64,000 nucleotides of DNA from Acetobacter tropicalis (GCF_001580915.1 NZ_LHZQ01000222.1:124001-188000), one strand, 5' to 3'. Positions 50,123 to 60,406 are shown, numbered from the stretch's first letter. Program-made: numbers and translations. Notes: generated by a model not told the origin, from the sequence alone.

Positions 50123-51247
50123 ATGCAGCAGACAATAGACGCCATCCGGACATTCAATCGGTTTTACACGCGTTTTATTGGCGCGCTGGATGCCCATTTT
50201 CTGGGAAGCAGGGTCAGCCTTTCAGAAGCTCGCCTGCTGCTGGAAATAGCCGGAAATGAACCGGTGCAGGCCAGCGCCTTGCAGGCCATGCTTGGGTTGG
50301 ATCGGGGGTACCTCAGCCGGATGATCAGTCGTTTTGAAAAGCACGGCTGGGTTTCGCGCGATCGCTCCGGTCAGGATGGACGCTCCCGCCCCATCAGTCT
50401 GACGGCGGAGGGGCGGGCGCTTTTCGCGGATATTGATCAACGCCAGCATGATGAAATTGCGGCCGTTCTTACCCGTCTGGATCAAGCAGGGCAGCAGGAA
50501 TTGGCATCAGCACTCACCACAGCCAGACGGCTGCTGTCAGAAGCCTCTTCTCCCGCGGGTGAAGCGCGTGCGGCCCGGAACGTGTTGGACAGGCCTGTCT
50601 GGAACGCGCTCACGGGGCGGCAGGCTGCGCTCTCAAGGGGCAATGACGTCGTGGGCTGTTTTGACCCGGCTATCAGTCCGTTTGGCGCGGTCAGGGAGGA
50701 AAGTGCGCAAAACTGGGACGCGCTGGTGGCGCTGGCGGACGGCGCAGAACTCTGGGTGATGGAAAAGGAACAAGTGGCTTTTCCTCCCCAGATCAGAAAA
50801 GTGCGTTCGGCGGAATGCCTTCAGATGGTGGCGCGGGATGTGCCTGCTGAAGACTGCGCTCTTTCATACTGTGATCTGGGGGAGGAGGATGCCGGTGATA
50901 TGCTGGCCCTTGCCAGACTGACGGCTCCCGGTCCGTTTTTGCCTCAGACGTATCGGCTGGGGGCATTTGTGGGCATTCGCGATCAGGGGCGGTTGGTCGC
51001 CATGGCGGGTGAGCGGCTGAAACCCGGAAATTTTACGGAAGTCAGCGGGGTCTGCACGCATCCTGACTATCGGGGGCGTGGCTATGCCCGGTTCCTCATG
51101 CGGGTGGTGGCACGCCGTATTCTGGCCAGGGGGGAGCAGCCATTCCTTCACTCCTATTCCAGCAATACGGCTGCTATCGCTCTGTATGCTGCGCTTGGGT
51201 TTGAACCGCACCAGACCATTACCGCGACGGTGATTCGCAAGGCATGA
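50123..51247 (+). CDS. MarR-type regulator fused to a GNAT acetyltransferase
   Basis: A 374-residue bifunctional protein. Residues 1-150 are a winged-helix MarR domain: IRTFNRFYTRFIGALDAHFL, then SEARLLLEIAGNE, the recognition helix region LGLDRGYLSRMISRFEKHGW and the wing DRSGQDGRSRPISLT. The C-terminal part (about 240-374) is a GNAT fold with the acetyl-CoA loop VCTHPDYRGRGYA and the late SNTAAIALYAALGFE. Such fusions combine gene control with acetylation of a small molecule, sometimes an antibiotic or amino acid. The start at 50123 is the first ATG after the operator; an upstream TTG at 50087 lies within it. Confidence 0.85.
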   Translation: MQQTIDAIRTFNRFYTRFIGALDAHFLGSRVSLSEARLLLEIAGNEPVQASALQAMLGLDRGYLSRMISRFEKHGWVSRDRSGQDGRSRPISLTAEGRALFADIDQRQHDEIAAVLTRLDQAGQQELASALTTARRLLSEASSPAGEARAARNVLDRPVWNALTGRQAALSRGNDVVGCFDPAISPFGAVREESAQNWDALVALADGAELWVMEKEQVAFPPQIRKVRSAECLQMVARDVPAEDCALSYCDLGEEDAGDMLALARLTAPGPFLPQTYRLGAFVGIRDQGRLVAMAGERLKPGNFTEVSGVCTHPDYRGRGYARFLMRVVARRILARGEQPFLHSYSSNTAAIALYAALGFEPHQTITATVIRKA

Positions 51248-51398
51248 GGTGATGGCAAGGGGCACGAATCTGCCCGCTTTTTCCTGCTGTCGGGCCACTC
51301 CTCTCTGGGCATCCAGCACAATCCATGGTTTTCTGCATGCCATTCAGGAGTTCGGGCGTTAGCCGATAGCCCGTAGAGATGTAAGGATTTTTACAGCA

Positions 51399-53045
51399 AT
51401 GGTTCAGATCAGCCCTATGGCCGGCAAGACTCTTCCTTCTGCTCAACTGACGGATATTCCAGCACTGATTGCTGCCTATTATGATCGCAAGCCTGATGTT
51501 TCGATCCCAACGCAGCGTGTGTCCTTTGGTACATCCGGGCATCGTGGCTCTTCATTCCATACGAGCTTTAACGAAAATCATATTCTGGCCATTTGCGAGG
51601 CCATCAGCCGCCACCGGAAGGCGGAAGGTATTGATGGACCGCTGTTTATCGGCATGGATTCCCATGCTCTTTCCGGCCCGGCCCAGAAATCCGCTATTGA
51701 GGTTTTTGCAGCACATGGTCTGGATGTGCGGATTGATGAAAAAGGCGGTTACACGCCCACGCCCGTTATTTCCCATGCCATTCTGACCTACAACAAAGGC
51801 CGCACCTCGGGGCTGGCCGATGGCGTGGTGATCACGCCTTCCCACAACCCGCCTTCTGATGGCGGGTTTAAATATAATCCCCCCAATGGCGGCCCGGCGG
51901 ATACAAGCATTACCAAGGCCATTCAGGATATGGCGAACGGCTTTCTTGCTGATGGCATGAAAGATGTAAAATGCCTGCCGTATGAAGAGGCCAAAAAGGC
52001 CGTCTGCATCAAGGGTCATGACTACGTGACCCCGTATGTGGAAGATCTGGATGCTGTCATTGATATGAAGGCCATTCGGGATGCCGGGGTAAAGATTGGC
52101 ATTGATCCGCTGGGTGGCGCTGCCGTGGGGTACTGGCAGCCGATTATTGACCGCTACGGCCTGAACGCCACGGTTGTTAGCACGGAAGTGGACCCGACAT
52201 TTTCCTTCATGACGGCCGACTGGGACGGACAGATCCGCATGGACTGCTCCTCTCCCTACGCCATGGCGCGCCTGATCGAGATGGGTGACCGTTTTGATGT
52301 GGCTTTCGCTAACGATACGGATGCAGACCGGCACGGTATTGTGGCGCAGCCGGATGGCCTGATGAACCCCAACCATTATCTGGCTGTAGCAATTTCCTAT
52401 CTGTTCCAGAATCGTCCGGAATGGGGCAAGGATCTGGGCATTGGCAAAACGCTGGTCAGCAGTGGCTTGATTGACCGTGTTGCCAAGGATATCGGGCGTA
52501 AACTGGTGGAAGTACCCGTTGGGTTGAAATGGTTTGTGCCCGGCCTGCTTGATGGTTCCCTTGGTTTCGGGGGGGAAGAAAGTGCTGGCGCCACCTTCCT
52601 GCGGCGTGATGGCACGGTCTGGACCACGGATAAGGACGGGATCATTCTCGGCCTGCTGGCGGCGGAAATCACGGCCAAGACAGGCAAGAACCCGAGCGTG
52701 CATTATCATGAGATCATCGCGCGTCTTGGCACACCGTACTACGCCCGCATTGATGCTCCGGCTTCCCCCGAACAGAAAGCCAAGCTGAGCAAGCTGACAC
52801 CCGAGCAGTTTCCGCTGGAAACCCTTGCAGGGGACAAGATCATCAGCAAGCTGACACGGGCTCCGGGGAATGATGCTCCCATCGGTGGCCTGAAGGTGGT
52901 AACGGAAAACGGCTGGTTTGCGGCTCGTCCGTCTGGCACGGAAGATGTTTATAAAATCTATGCGGAAAGCTTCAAAAGTGAAGCGCATCTGAAAGCGATT
53001 CAGGATGAAGCCCAGGCTGCCATTTCCAAAGTATTCGCCGCTTGA
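51399..53045 (+). CDS. pgm: Phosphoglucomutase (alpha-D-glucose, phosphomannomutase superfamily)
   Basis: A 548-residue enzyme interconverting glucose-1-phosphate and glucose-6-phosphate, supplying UDP-glucose for polysaccharide synthesis or feeding glycolysis. [10 protein letters not shown] is at 41-50. The active-site phosphoserine loop TPSHNP has Ser148. The metal loop is DTDADRHG near 308. The substrate loop is [12 protein letters not shown] near 390. The phosphate-binding loop [12 protein letters not shown] is near 510. Length and motifs match the bacterial pgm (E. coli Pgm) branch, not ManB. It is monocistronic. Confidence 0.94.
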   Translation: MVQISPMAGKTLPSAQLTDIPALIAAYYDRKPDVSIPTQRVSFGTSGHRGSSFHTSFNENHILAICEAISRHRKAEGIDGPLFIGMDSHALSGPAQKSAIEVFAAHGLDVRIDEKGGYTPTPVISHAILTYNKGRTSGLADGVVITPSHNPPSDGGFKYNPPNGGPADTSITKAIQDMANGFLADGMKDVKCLPYEEAKKAVCIKGHDYVTPYVEDLDAVIDMKAIRDAGVKIGIDPLGGAAVGYWQPIIDRYGLNATVVSTEVDPTFSFMTADWDGQIRMDCSSPYAMARLIEMGDRFDVAFANDTDADRHGIVAQPDGLMNPNHYLAVAISYLFQNRPEWGKDLGIGKTLVSSGLIDRVAKDIGRKLVEVPVGLKWFVPGLLDGSLGFGGEESAGATFLRRDGTVWTTDKDGIILGLLAAEITAKTGKNPSVHYHEIIARLGTPYYARIDAPASPEQKAKLSKLTPEQFPLETLAGDKIISKLTRAPGNDAPIGGLKVVTENGWFAARPSGTEDVYKIYAESFKSEAHLKAIQDEAQAAISKVFAA

Positions 53046-53303
53046 AAGCGCGGTAGTGTGCCGCAGAGAGAAGGACTGTCCTCTGCCTGAGGCTCTCTCC
53101 TTTTACGGGATTGTGTCGGGAGTTAGGTGGCCTTGCGTCAAACTCACGGCACACTCCTGTTTTTTAGAATTATAGTGCGAGACGCGGGTTTTCCGACATG
53201 ATATGAGTCATGACAAGCCAGCCGGGTGCATGACCTCATACGCCGCTCTGGCACTATTAAATCATGGTCTTGATGGGCCTGATTATTCTTGGAGACAATT
53301 TTC

Positions 53304-53630
53304 ATGATTTCTCGTCGTCTTCTCGCAGCTCTGTCCACCGTTGCTCTGCTGGGCGCTGCTGCTCCGTCTTTCGCTCAGGAAGCTCCGGCTACCGCACCTG
53401 CTGCTCCAGCCGTTCCGGCCGCTCCTTCTACCCCTGCTGCTCCGTCTGCTGAAGCTCCGACCACTCCTGAAGCTGCACCTGCTGCTTCTGGCGCTGCGGA
53501 AACCGGCAAGGAAGAAGGCACCAAAAAGAAGAGCAAGAAGCACCACGGCAAGAAGCACCACCATGGCCACAAGAAGGCCAAGAAGGCTGCTGAAAGCGAT
53601 GCTTCTGGTTCCGATTCTTCTGCTCAGTAA
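53304..53630 (+). CDS. Small exported Ala/Pro- and Lys/His-rich protein
   Basis: A 108-residue protein. Residues 1-24 are a signal peptide (MISRRLLAALSTVALLGAAA, cleavage at SFAQ-EA). An Ala/Pro repeat linker follows (about 25-65). A highly basic segment rich in Lys and His follows at about 73-95 (KKSKKHHGKKHHHGHKKAKK). The tail is acidic and Ser-rich. It has no enzyme fold. It may bind metal, nucleic acid or anionic polymer at the surface; all roles are inference. The ATG at 53304 has GGAG about nine bases upstream. Confidence 0.8.
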   Translation: MISRRLLAALSTVALLGAAAPSFAQEAPATAPAAPAVPAAPSTPAAPSAEAPTTPEAAPAASGAAETGKEEGTKKKSKKHHGKKHHHGHKKAKKAAESDASGSDSSAQ

Positions 53631-53695
53631 TCAGAAGCTGGTGCAGGCTTAACAGCCTCCCACGTTTCTGCCTGAACAGGGTAGAGTCAAAGGCA

Positions 53696-53728
53696 GGGCT
53701 GGGGAGTTTCTCCTCAGTCCTGTTTTTT
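53696..53728 (+). terminator. Terminator of the Lys/His-rich protein gene
   Basis: An 11-bp stem GGGCTGGGGAG / CTCCTCAGTCC (two G-T wobbles) has a TTT loop and ends in TGTTTTTT. Confidence 0.85.
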
Positions 53729-53739
53729 ATGGGTATTTT

Positions 53740-54996
53740 TCAGTCGTAACGGCTGAGGGAAAGATCCAGAGCGGGAATATCTGTCTTTCTGCCATGGATC
53801 AGATCAGCAATAAGGCGGCCTGACCCACAGGCCATGGTCCAGCCCAGTGTGCCGTGTCCAGTATTGAGCCACAGGTTCCTGAATGCGGATACTGGGCCGA
53901 TTACAGGTGTTCCGTCAGGAGTGTTGGGGCGCAGGCCCGTCCAGTATGTGGCTGCGGACAGATCGCCCCCTCCGAACAGTTCAGAAAACGAGAGCTCAAG
54001 TGTTTCCCGCCGGTCCGGGCTCAGGCGCAGATTATAGCCTGTCAGTTCGGCCGTACCACCCACACGAATGCGGTTGCCCAACCGTGTGATGGCAACTTTG
54101 TAGGTTTCATCATTCACGGTGGAGGTCGGGGCGTGGCTCTCATCCGTCAGGGGCAGGGTGAGAGAATAGCCCTTCACTGGATAGACCGGCAGATGAATCC
54201 CAAGCGGCTTCAGAAGAAGAGGGCTGTAGCTGCCCATGGCGACCACATAGGCATCGGCCCGCAGGTGGCCAGCACTGGTGCGGACAGACATGATCTCATC
54301 CGCAGCTGCATCCATCCCCTTGATGGTCGTATTATACAGGAAGGTTACACCCTGTGCCTCGGCCATCTTGGCCAGCCGTTGCGTGAAAATATGGGCATCG
54401 CCCGATTCATCGCCGGGTAGATACAAGCCTGCTTTCAACAGGTGTTTTGCATGGGCCAGACCGGGCTCATGTTCCAGAATCTGATCTACCGTCAGCAGGG
54501 CGTGGGGAATGTGGCTTTCAGAAAGCAGGCGCATATCCCGCTGGACCTTGTCCACTTGTTTGTTGGTGCGGAAAAGCTGGATCAGGCCGCGCTGGCGGTC
54601 ATCATATGTCAGCCCGGTTTCCTCACGCAGGGCGTCCAGACAGTCCCGGCTATACTCGGCAACACGCAGCATGCGGGATTTGTTGATATCATACGCATGG
54701 ACGTTACAGTTTTTCAGAAACTGCTCAATCCAACGGAACATGGCCAGATCAAACCGCTTGCGGATAACAAGCGGACTATGGTGCCGTTGAAGAAGCCATT
54801 TCATGGCCTGTAGGGGGAGGGACGGTCCTGCCCAGGGTGTTGAATAACCGGGAGAGACCTGAGCCGCATTGGCAAAAGAGGTTTCAAGCCCGGGTGCGGG
54901 CTGGCGGTCCACCACGGTTACTTCATGGCCCAGTTTGGACAGGTACCAGGCAGAGGTGGTGCCAATGACGCCGGCGCCGAGAATGATGATTTTCAC
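53740..54996 (-). CDS. dadA: D-amino acid dehydrogenase
   Basis: A 418-residue membrane-associated flavoprotein that oxidises D-alanine and other D-amino acids to 2-oxoacids, passing electrons to quinone. The FAD motif ILGAGVIGTTSAWYLSKLG is at 4-22. ETSFANAAQVSPGYSTPWA is the DadA-specific segment. Late GLRPNTPDGTPVIGP and NTGHGTLGWTMACGSGRL complete the family signature. Four bases separate it from the alanine racemase upstream, making an alr-dadA catabolic pair that converts L-alanine to D-alanine and then pyruvate. Confidence 0.93.
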   Translation of the reverse strand: MKIIILGAGVIGTTSAWYLSKLGHEVTVVDRQPAPGLETSFANAAQVSPGYSTPWAGPSLPLQAMKWLLQRHHSPLVIRKRFDLAMFRWIEQFLKNCNVHAYDINKSRMLRVAEYSRDCLDALREETGLTYDDRQRGLIQLFRTNKQVDKVQRDMRLLSESHIPHALLTVDQILEHEPGLAHAKHLLKAGLYLPGDESGDAHIFTQRLAKMAEAQGVTFLYNTTIKGMDAAADEIMSVRTSAGHLRADAYVVAMGSYSPLLLKPLGIHLPVYPVKGYSLTLPLTDESHAPTSTVNDETYKVAITRLGNRIRVGGTAELTGYNLRLSPDRRETLELSFSELFGGGDLSAATYWTGLRPNTPDGTPVIGPVSAFRNLWLNTGHGTLGWTMACGSGRLIADLIHGRKTDIPALDLSLSRYD

Positions 54997-55000
54997 GGTG

Positions 55001-56131
55001 TCATCCTTTCCGGGGATCGTGGTGGGTGCGGTGGTAGCGTGAGCCGAGATCTGTCAGCAATTCGTAGCCGATGGTGTCTGCCAGAAAAGCTGTTTCATCA
55101 AGAGGGTTGTGGGGGCCAATCAGATCAAAAGCCACGCCTGGCGCGAGGGGCAGCCCTGCAAGAGCCGTAATGTCTACGGCCAGTGAATCCATGGAGATAC
55201 GCCCGATTATTGGCAGTTTGATGTCAGGCCGTTCTGGCAGAACAACAACACCTCTCTCACCCAGCCGACGAGGAAAGCCATCTCCATACCCGATACCCAG
55301 AAGCGCAATATCTGTCGGGCTAGGGGCAACAAAAGCGGCACCATACCCAGCACAGGCTCCGGCGGGGATATGGCGGGTCTGAATGACACGGGCTTGCAGG
55401 CGAATAGTGGCCTGCATGGGGTTGGGGCGCCCCGGTGTGGGGTTAATACCGTAAAGTGCTGCTCCGGGCCGGATAAGGTCAAACCGCCACTCCGGCCCAA
55501 GGAAAATACCGGAGGAAGCAGACAGGCTGGCGGGAGCAGCAGGCAGCCGTTTCCGCGTTCGTTCAAAACTGTCTCGCTGCTGCCGGTTTAGCGGATGCTC
55601 AGGGGTGTCTGCACAGGCCAGATGGCTCATGACCAGCACAATTTTGAGCCCCTCCAAGCCCGAGCCCTTGCTCAGTCCGGTTACTTCGTCTTCTGACAGT
55701 CCGAAGCGGGACATGCCGCTATCCACCTGCAAAGCCGCCGGCAGAGTGTTGTTCTGATCACGGGCGAGCGCCTGCCATTCCTGCACCTGTGGCAGGCTGT
55801 TCAGTACAGGTAACAGGTTGTGCGCCAGAAAAGCGGGAGCCGTTCCCGGCGGAGGGCCATGGAGTACAAAAATGCGGCTGTCACGAGAAATCAGGCTACG
55901 TAAGGCGACCCCTTCAGCCAGATGTGCCACAAAAAAAGTCCGGCAGCCTGCTTCATACAGAACAGGTGCAACTTCCGAGAGACCTAGCCCATAGGCGTTG
56001 GCTTTGACTGCGGCACCCGTTTCTGTGCGGGGGCCCACAAGGGTTTGAAGCTGCGTGTAGTTTGCTGCAATGGCGGCCAGATCAATCAGTAGATGGCCAC
56101 CTTCCCACCCATCATGAGGGAGAACACTCAT
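55001..56131 (-). CDS. alr: Alanine racemase
   Basis: A 376-residue PLP enzyme interconverting L- and D-alanine. The PLP Lys lies in AAVKANAYGLGL near residue 43. The catalytic Tyr lies in CAGYGAAF near 265. LGIGYGDGFPRRLG and GRISMDSLAVDIT are also typical. D-alanine feeds peptidoglycan synthesis and, through the next gene, catabolism. Direct linkage with dadA suggests a DadX-type catabolic isozyme, though it may be the only racemase. Confidence 0.92.
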   Translation of the reverse strand: MSVLPHDGWEGGHLLIDLAAIAANYTQLQTLVGPRTETGAAVKANAYGLGLSEVAPVLYEAGCRTFFVAHLAEGVALRSLISRDSRIFVLHGPPPGTAPAFLAHNLLPVLNSLPQVQEWQALARDQNNTLPAALQVDSGMSRFGLSEDEVTGLSKGSGLEGLKIVLVMSHLACADTPEHPLNRQQRDSFERTRKRLPAAPASLSASSGIFLGPEWRFDLIRPGAALYGINPTPGRPNPMQATIRLQARVIQTRHIPAGACAGYGAAFVAPSPTDIALLGIGYGDGFPRRLGERGVVVLPERPDIKLPIIGRISMDSLAVDITALAGLPLAPGVAFDLIGPHNPLDETAFLADTIGYELLTDLGSRYHRTHHDPRKG

Positions 56132-56246
56132 AAGTCGGAGAATGGCCGAAGGTAGGGGGAGAGAAGGGGGCTGTTTGGCCTGAGTATGTGCATGGCTGCT
56201 TTCCCTTCTTTCCGTTTACTTCGTGTTATTTATCCATAAGAGCGAA

Positions 56247-56264
56247 GCGGACGCAAAGGTCCGC
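56247..56264 (-). terminator. Possible terminator or mRNA-stabilising hairpin after the FAD reductase gene
   Basis: A perfect 6-bp GCGGAC / GTCCGC stem with a 6-base loop begins right after the reductase stop. The following sequence is only weakly T-rich. Confidence 0.4.
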
Positions 56265-56265
56265 C

Positions 56266-57285
56266 TCAGGCAGCGGGAACCCCTTTGCTGGTGGAATATT
56301 CAAAATGCAGCGCCTGATCCGGGTTCACAATGGGGTAGATGGCATGCGCAGCCATGGCCCCTTCACTGAAGCCCTGCAGAATGAGTTTCAGTTTGCCGGG
56401 GTAGGTGGCCACATCGCCAATAGCGAACACGCCCGGCATGTTGGTTTCACAACTTGAGGGCACAACAGGGATGGTGGAACGCACGGTATCCACGCCCCAA
56501 CGGGCAATGGGGCCAAGGTCTGTTGCCAGCCCGAAGAAGGGCAGAAGGGTATCGGCCTCTAGCGCACGGGTTGCGCCATCCAGATCTGCAACCTCCACGG
56601 CTTCCAGCACGCCGTTCTGCCCACGCAGGGCATGAAGCTGATAAGGCACCACTTTTTCAATCTGCCCTGCGGCAACAGCTTCATCCAACAGGCGCAGGCT
56701 TTCCGGCGCGCCACGGAAGCGATCCCGACGGTGTACAAGATACAGTTTTTCCGCCTTGTCTTTCAGCGCCAGAGCCCAGTCCAGCGCGGAATCGCCGCCG
56801 CCTGCAATCACAATGCGTCGGCCTTCAAAATCAGCTTTCCGGCGCACGTAATACTGCACGGCTCCTGTGCCTTCAAAGGCATCCAACCCATCAAGTGGCG
56901 GCCGATTGGGGCCGAAAGCACCCGCCCCGGCAGCAATGATAACAGCCTTACTGTTGACCTGCGCCCCTTTGTCCGTGCCCAGCGTAAAGGCGCCGCGGTG
57001 GCCGGTCAGGCTTTCAATGCGGTGTTTCAGCAGGCGAGGGATGGCAAAAGGTTCAATCTGTTTTTCAAGATTGGCGATAAGGTGCGCCCCTTCTACCGCC
57101 GGGCAGGCCGGAATATCATAGATGGGTTTTTCTGGGTACAGCGCCACGCACTGGCCACCTACTTCCGGCAGAACGTCAATTAACAAACACCGCAGGCGCA
57201 ACATGGCGCATTGAAAGGCGGCAAAAAGCCCGGCAGGGCCAGCGCCGATAATGGCGACGTCTGTCTCAATCGGCATGTCAGTCAT
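56266..57285 (-). CDS. Ferredoxin--NADP(+) reductase type 2 (thioredoxin-reductase-like)
   Basis: A 339-residue FAD/NADPH flavoprotein. The FAD motif AIIGAGPAGLFAAFQCAML is at 11-29, followed by DVLPEVGGQCVALYPEKPIYDIP, the FNR-type 2 signature. The NADPH Rossmann motif IVIAGGGDSALDWALAL is near 159. The redox CxxC of thioredoxin reductase is missing, which separates it from TrxB. AIGDVATYPGKLKLILQGF closes the FAD site. It delivers electrons to ferredoxin or flavodoxin. It is transcribed after icd on the same strand but beyond icd's terminator. Confidence 0.9.
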   Translation of the reverse strand: MTDMPIETDVAIIGAGPAGLFAAFQCAMLRLRCLLIDVLPEVGGQCVALYPEKPIYDIPACPAVEGAHLIANLEKQIEPFAIPRLLKHRIESLTGHRGAFTLGTDKGAQVNSKAVIIAAGAGAFGPNRPPLDGLDAFEGTGAVQYYVRRKADFEGRRIVIAGGGDSALDWALALKDKAEKLYLVHRRDRFRGAPESLRLLDEAVAAGQIEKVVPYQLHALRGQNGVLEAVEVADLDGATRALEADTLLPFFGLATDLGPIARWGVDTVRSTIPVVPSSCETNMPGVFAIGDVATYPGKLKLILQGFSEGAMAAHAIYPIVNPDQALHFEYSTSKGVPAA

Positions 57286-57383
57286 GGCGCGGCGGATCTC
57301 CCCTTTGGTCCGGCTGATGAAAGCTGTTTTTTTGCGCTACCACGCGGGCGGGCGCAATGGGGTAGCGCTACAACATGACCCAT

Positions 57384-57416
57384 AAAAAAGAGGGAGCGCC
57401 CAGGAGCGCCCCCTCT
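57384..57416 (-). terminator. Rho-independent terminator of icd
   Basis: On the minus strand AGAGGGGGCGC pairs with GCGCTCCCTCT (one wobble) and is followed by six T. Confidence 0.92.
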
Positions 57417-57443
57417 GCCATGCCACCTGAGAGATGTTTCAGG

Positions 57444-58664
57444 TCAGGATTTGGCGAGTTCCTTTTTCAGCCCGGCATCCAGCACATCAAGGAAAGGCTG
57501 CGTGTCCAGCCATTTTGTATCCTTGCCAACCAGAATGGCGAGATCCTTGGTCATCTGGCCGGATTCCACCGTGTCGATACACACTTTTTCCAGTGTTTCA
57601 GCAAAATGCACCACGTCCGGGGTGTCATCAAACTTGCCACGGTAAGCCAGCCCGCGTGTCCATGCGAAAATGGAGGCAATGGGGTTGGTGCTGGTGGGCT
57701 TGCCCTTCTGGTGTTCACGGAAGTGGCGGGTAACTGTGCCGTGGGCGGCTTCAGCTTCCACCACATCCCCCGTGGGGTTCAGCAGAACGGAGGTCATCAG
57801 CCCGAGGCTGCCAAAGCCCTGTGCCACAATGTCGCTCTGCACGTCGCCATCGTAGTTCTTGCAGGCCCAGACATACCCACCGTTCCACTTCAGGGCGCAG
57901 GCCACCATGTCATCAATCAGGCGGTGTTCGTAGGTCAGGCCGGCTTTTTCAAAGTCTGCCTTGAACTCTTTGTCATACACTTCCTGAAACACATCCTTGA
58001 ACATGCCATCATAGGCTTTCAGAATGGTGTTCTTGGTGGACAGATATACCGGCAGACCACGATCCCGCCCGTAGGAGAGGGAAGCGCGGGCAAAGCCTTC
58101 AATGGAGGCGCGGGTGTTGTGCATGCCAAGGGCCACACCGGGGCCCTTGAAGTCATGCACATCCAGCGTCACGGTTTCACCACCGCCTTCCGGCACATAG
58201 GAAAGAGTAACCTTGCCAGGGCCGGGGATCTTGGTTTCCGCCGCGCGGTAGATATCGCCATACGCGTGACGACCAATGACAATCGGCTTGGTCCAGTGCG
58301 GAACCAGACGCGGCACGTTTGAGCAGATGATGGGTTCACGGAAGATGGTGCCATCCAGAATGTTGCGGATGGTGCCATTGGGGGAACGATACATGCGCTT
58401 CAGCCCGAATTCCGTCACGCGGGCTTCATCCGGGGTGATGGTGGCGCATTTCACGGCAACGCCGTAGCGTTTTGTGGCTTCGGCTGCCTCAACCGTCACC
58501 TTGTCGTCCGTAGCGTCACGATGCTCAATGCCCAGATCATAGTATTTCAGGTCAATATCGAGATAGGGCAGAATCAGCCGTTCCCGGATGAAATGCCAGA
58601 TAATACGGGTCATTTCATCACCATCCATCTCTACGACGGGGTTTTTGACCTTGATTTTTGCCAT
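57444..58664 (-). CDS. icd: NADP-dependent isocitrate dehydrogenase
   Basis: A 406-residue homodimeric enzyme of the TCA cycle, of the eukaryote-like subfamily II rather than the E. coli type. [20 protein letters not shown] opens it. Substrate residues occur in [18 protein letters not shown], catalytic Tyr in [12 protein letters not shown], and metal Asp in [24 protein letters not shown] specificity is shown by [20 protein letters not shown]. The start is at 58664; a frame from 58706 adds 14 residues not seen in the family. This supplies NADPH and 2-oxoglutarate. Confidence 0.94.
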   Translation of the reverse strand: MAKIKVKNPVVEMDGDEMTRIIWHFIRERLILPYLDIDLKYYDLGIEHRDATDDKVTVEAAEATKRYGVAVKCATITPDEARVTEFGLKRMYRSPNGTIRNILDGTIFREPIICSNVPRLVPHWTKPIVIGRHAYGDIYRAAETKIPGPGKVTLSYVPEGGGETVTLDVHDFKGPGVALGMHNTRASIEGFARASLSYGRDRGLPVYLSTKNTILKAYDGMFKDVFQEVYDKEFKADFEKAGLTYEHRLIDDMVACALKWNGGYVWACKNYDGDVQSDIVAQGFGSLGLMTSVLLNPTGDVVEAEAAHGTVTRHFREHQKGKPTSTNPIASIFAWTRGLAYRGKFDDTPDVVHFAETLEKVCIDTVESGQMTKDLAILVGKDTKWLDTQPFLDVLDAGLKKELAKS

Positions 58665-58906
58665 GGTTAAATCCGTTCCAGAAAAAATCTCGAAAAATTT
58701 GCGCAATGCGTATGGGCATCATGCAAGAGGCGGATGAACGGATTAAAAGCCTTGAGAGCCAGCGGCTATTCACATTCCTGACAGCATAGCCGTTGCAGGC
58801 GTGCCTGCTTTGCCGGAGTGTGCTCATAAAAGGCCAGTTTCCCGCAGCTTGCACGGGCTAGGCATATCTGTTCTAGGGAGTGTTATCACAATATGGTCAG
58901 GACTTT

Positions 58907-60406
58907 ATGACGGCATCTTTGTCTTCTTCGCCAACACGTTCGCAGTCTTTCTCAGTCGTGCTGGCTATTGAACTGTGGGAACGGTTCGGGTTCTACGGCA
59001 TGCAGGGCATCCTGCTACTGTATATGGTGCAGCGCCTTGGGTTTGATGATGCTCAGGCCAATCTGCTGTGGGGCACGTTTTCCGCCGTGACCTATGCCGC
59101 CCCGGCTATTGGTGGTTGGATTGGAGACGCCCTGCTGGGGTCCCGGCGCACCATGACAATGGGGGCCGCCGTGCTGGCCATTGGCTATGCTCTGCTGGGG
59201 CTGGATCTGGGTGGGCAGTTTGCCCTGTTCGTGGCGCTGGCCGTCATTGCCTTGGGGAACGGCCTGTTCAAGGCGAATGCCGCTAATCTGGTGCGCCGTA
59301 TCTATGAAGGGGATGATGCCCGGATAGATGTGGCTTTCACCATTTATTACATGAGCATCAACGTTGGTTCCACGTTCTCGCTCCTGTTAACACCGTGGTT
59401 GCAGCAGCATTATGGGTGGGGCCCGCCCTTTCTGGTGTGTTCGACCGGGTTGGTGTTTGGGCTTGCCTGCTATGCAGTTTTCCGGAGCCGTTTGCAAAAT
59501 ATTGGGTCCGCGCCGGATTTCCGGCCTGTTGTGCCCCGGCATCTTGCCGGTGTGCTGGCAGGAGTGGTGGTGGCTCTTGCCGTCATGGTTGGCATTCTGG
59601 GTGTGCCCGCAGCCGGTAAGGCCTGTGTGTGGATTGCTGCACTGACTATCGCGGTTATCTGGGTTCTGCTGTACCGGCGGGCAACGCCAGCGCATAGGCC
59701 CGGCCTGCGGTTGGCTTATCTGCTGATTGTGCAGACCATGCTTTATTTTGTATTTTATCAGCAGATGGTCACGTCCCTCACGCTGTTTGCGCTGCGTGAT
59801 GTGCAGTCCCAGTTCACACTGTTTGGTGTGCCGCTGTTTTCCATGTCAGCGGGCCAGTTTCAGGCGCTTAACCCGGTGTGGATCATGGCGGCTAGTCCGG
59901 TTTTGTCATGGCTGTATAAAGTCATGGAAGAACGTGGCTGGAATTTTCCCATTGCCGAGAAATTTATTGTCGGCTTCTCGCTGGTAGCCTTGGCGTTTCT
60001 GATCTGGTGGTGGAGTGCCGCTACAAGCACAACCCTTGTTTCTCCGTGGGTGATGTTCTGGGCGTATGGTGCGTTGTCTGTCGGGGAGTTGTTGATCAGT
60101 GCTCTGGGGCTGGCTGTGGTGGCGCGGTATGTGCCCGCCAATGTGGGTGGCTTCATGATGGGCAGTTATTGTGTGTCCAATGGGGTGGCCATGTATCTGG
60201 GCAGCATGATGGCCAATCTGGCCGCCATGGGCTCAGCCGTAAGTGGGGGCGATCCCTCTGTAACATTGCCGATCTATGCAGGATTGTTCCGCACCCTTTT
60301 CCTGCTGGCGGTGGGGTGCACTCTGCTGTTTGTAGTGTGCCTGCCATTTACCCGACGGTGGGATGCCCAGCATCGTGCCGCACAAGAGGCACGTCACGCA
60401 GGGTAA
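58907..60406 (+). CDS. POT/PTR family peptide:H+ symporter
   Basis: A 499-residue inner-membrane di/tripeptide transporter. The proton-coupling motif ExxERFxYY appears as ELWERFGFY at 22-30, with Phe in the first Tyr position. GNGLFKANAANLVRRIYEGDD is the second PTR signature. FTIYYMSINVGSTFSLL is the third. About 12-14 helices are predicted. AGGA lies five bases before the ATG; an in-frame start at 58880 has none. It resembles DtpT/YjdL-like proteins. A hairpin at 60524 follows. Confidence 0.91.
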   Translation: MTASLSSSPTRSQSFSVVLAIELWERFGFYGMQGILLLYMVQRLGFDDAQANLLWGTFSAVTYAAPAIGGWIGDALLGSRRTMTMGAAVLAIGYALLGLDLGGQFALFVALAVIALGNGLFKANAANLVRRIYEGDDARIDVAFTIYYMSINVGSTFSLLLTPWLQQHYGWGPPFLVCSTGLVFGLACYAVFRSRLQNIGSAPDFRPVVPRHLAGVLAGVVVALAVMVGILGVPAAGKACVWIAALTIAVIWVLLYRRATPAHRPGLRLAYLLIVQTMLYFVFYQQMVTSLTLFALRDVQSQFTLFGVPLFSMSAGQFQALNPVWIMAASPVLSWLYKVMEERGWNFPIAEKFIVGFSLVALAFLIWWWSAATSTTLVSPWVMFWAYGALSVGELLISALGLAVVARYVPANVGGFMMGSYCVSNGVAMYLGSMMANLAAMGSAVSGGDPSVTLPIYAGLFRTLFLLAVGCTLLFVVCLPFTRRWDAQHRAAQEARHAG

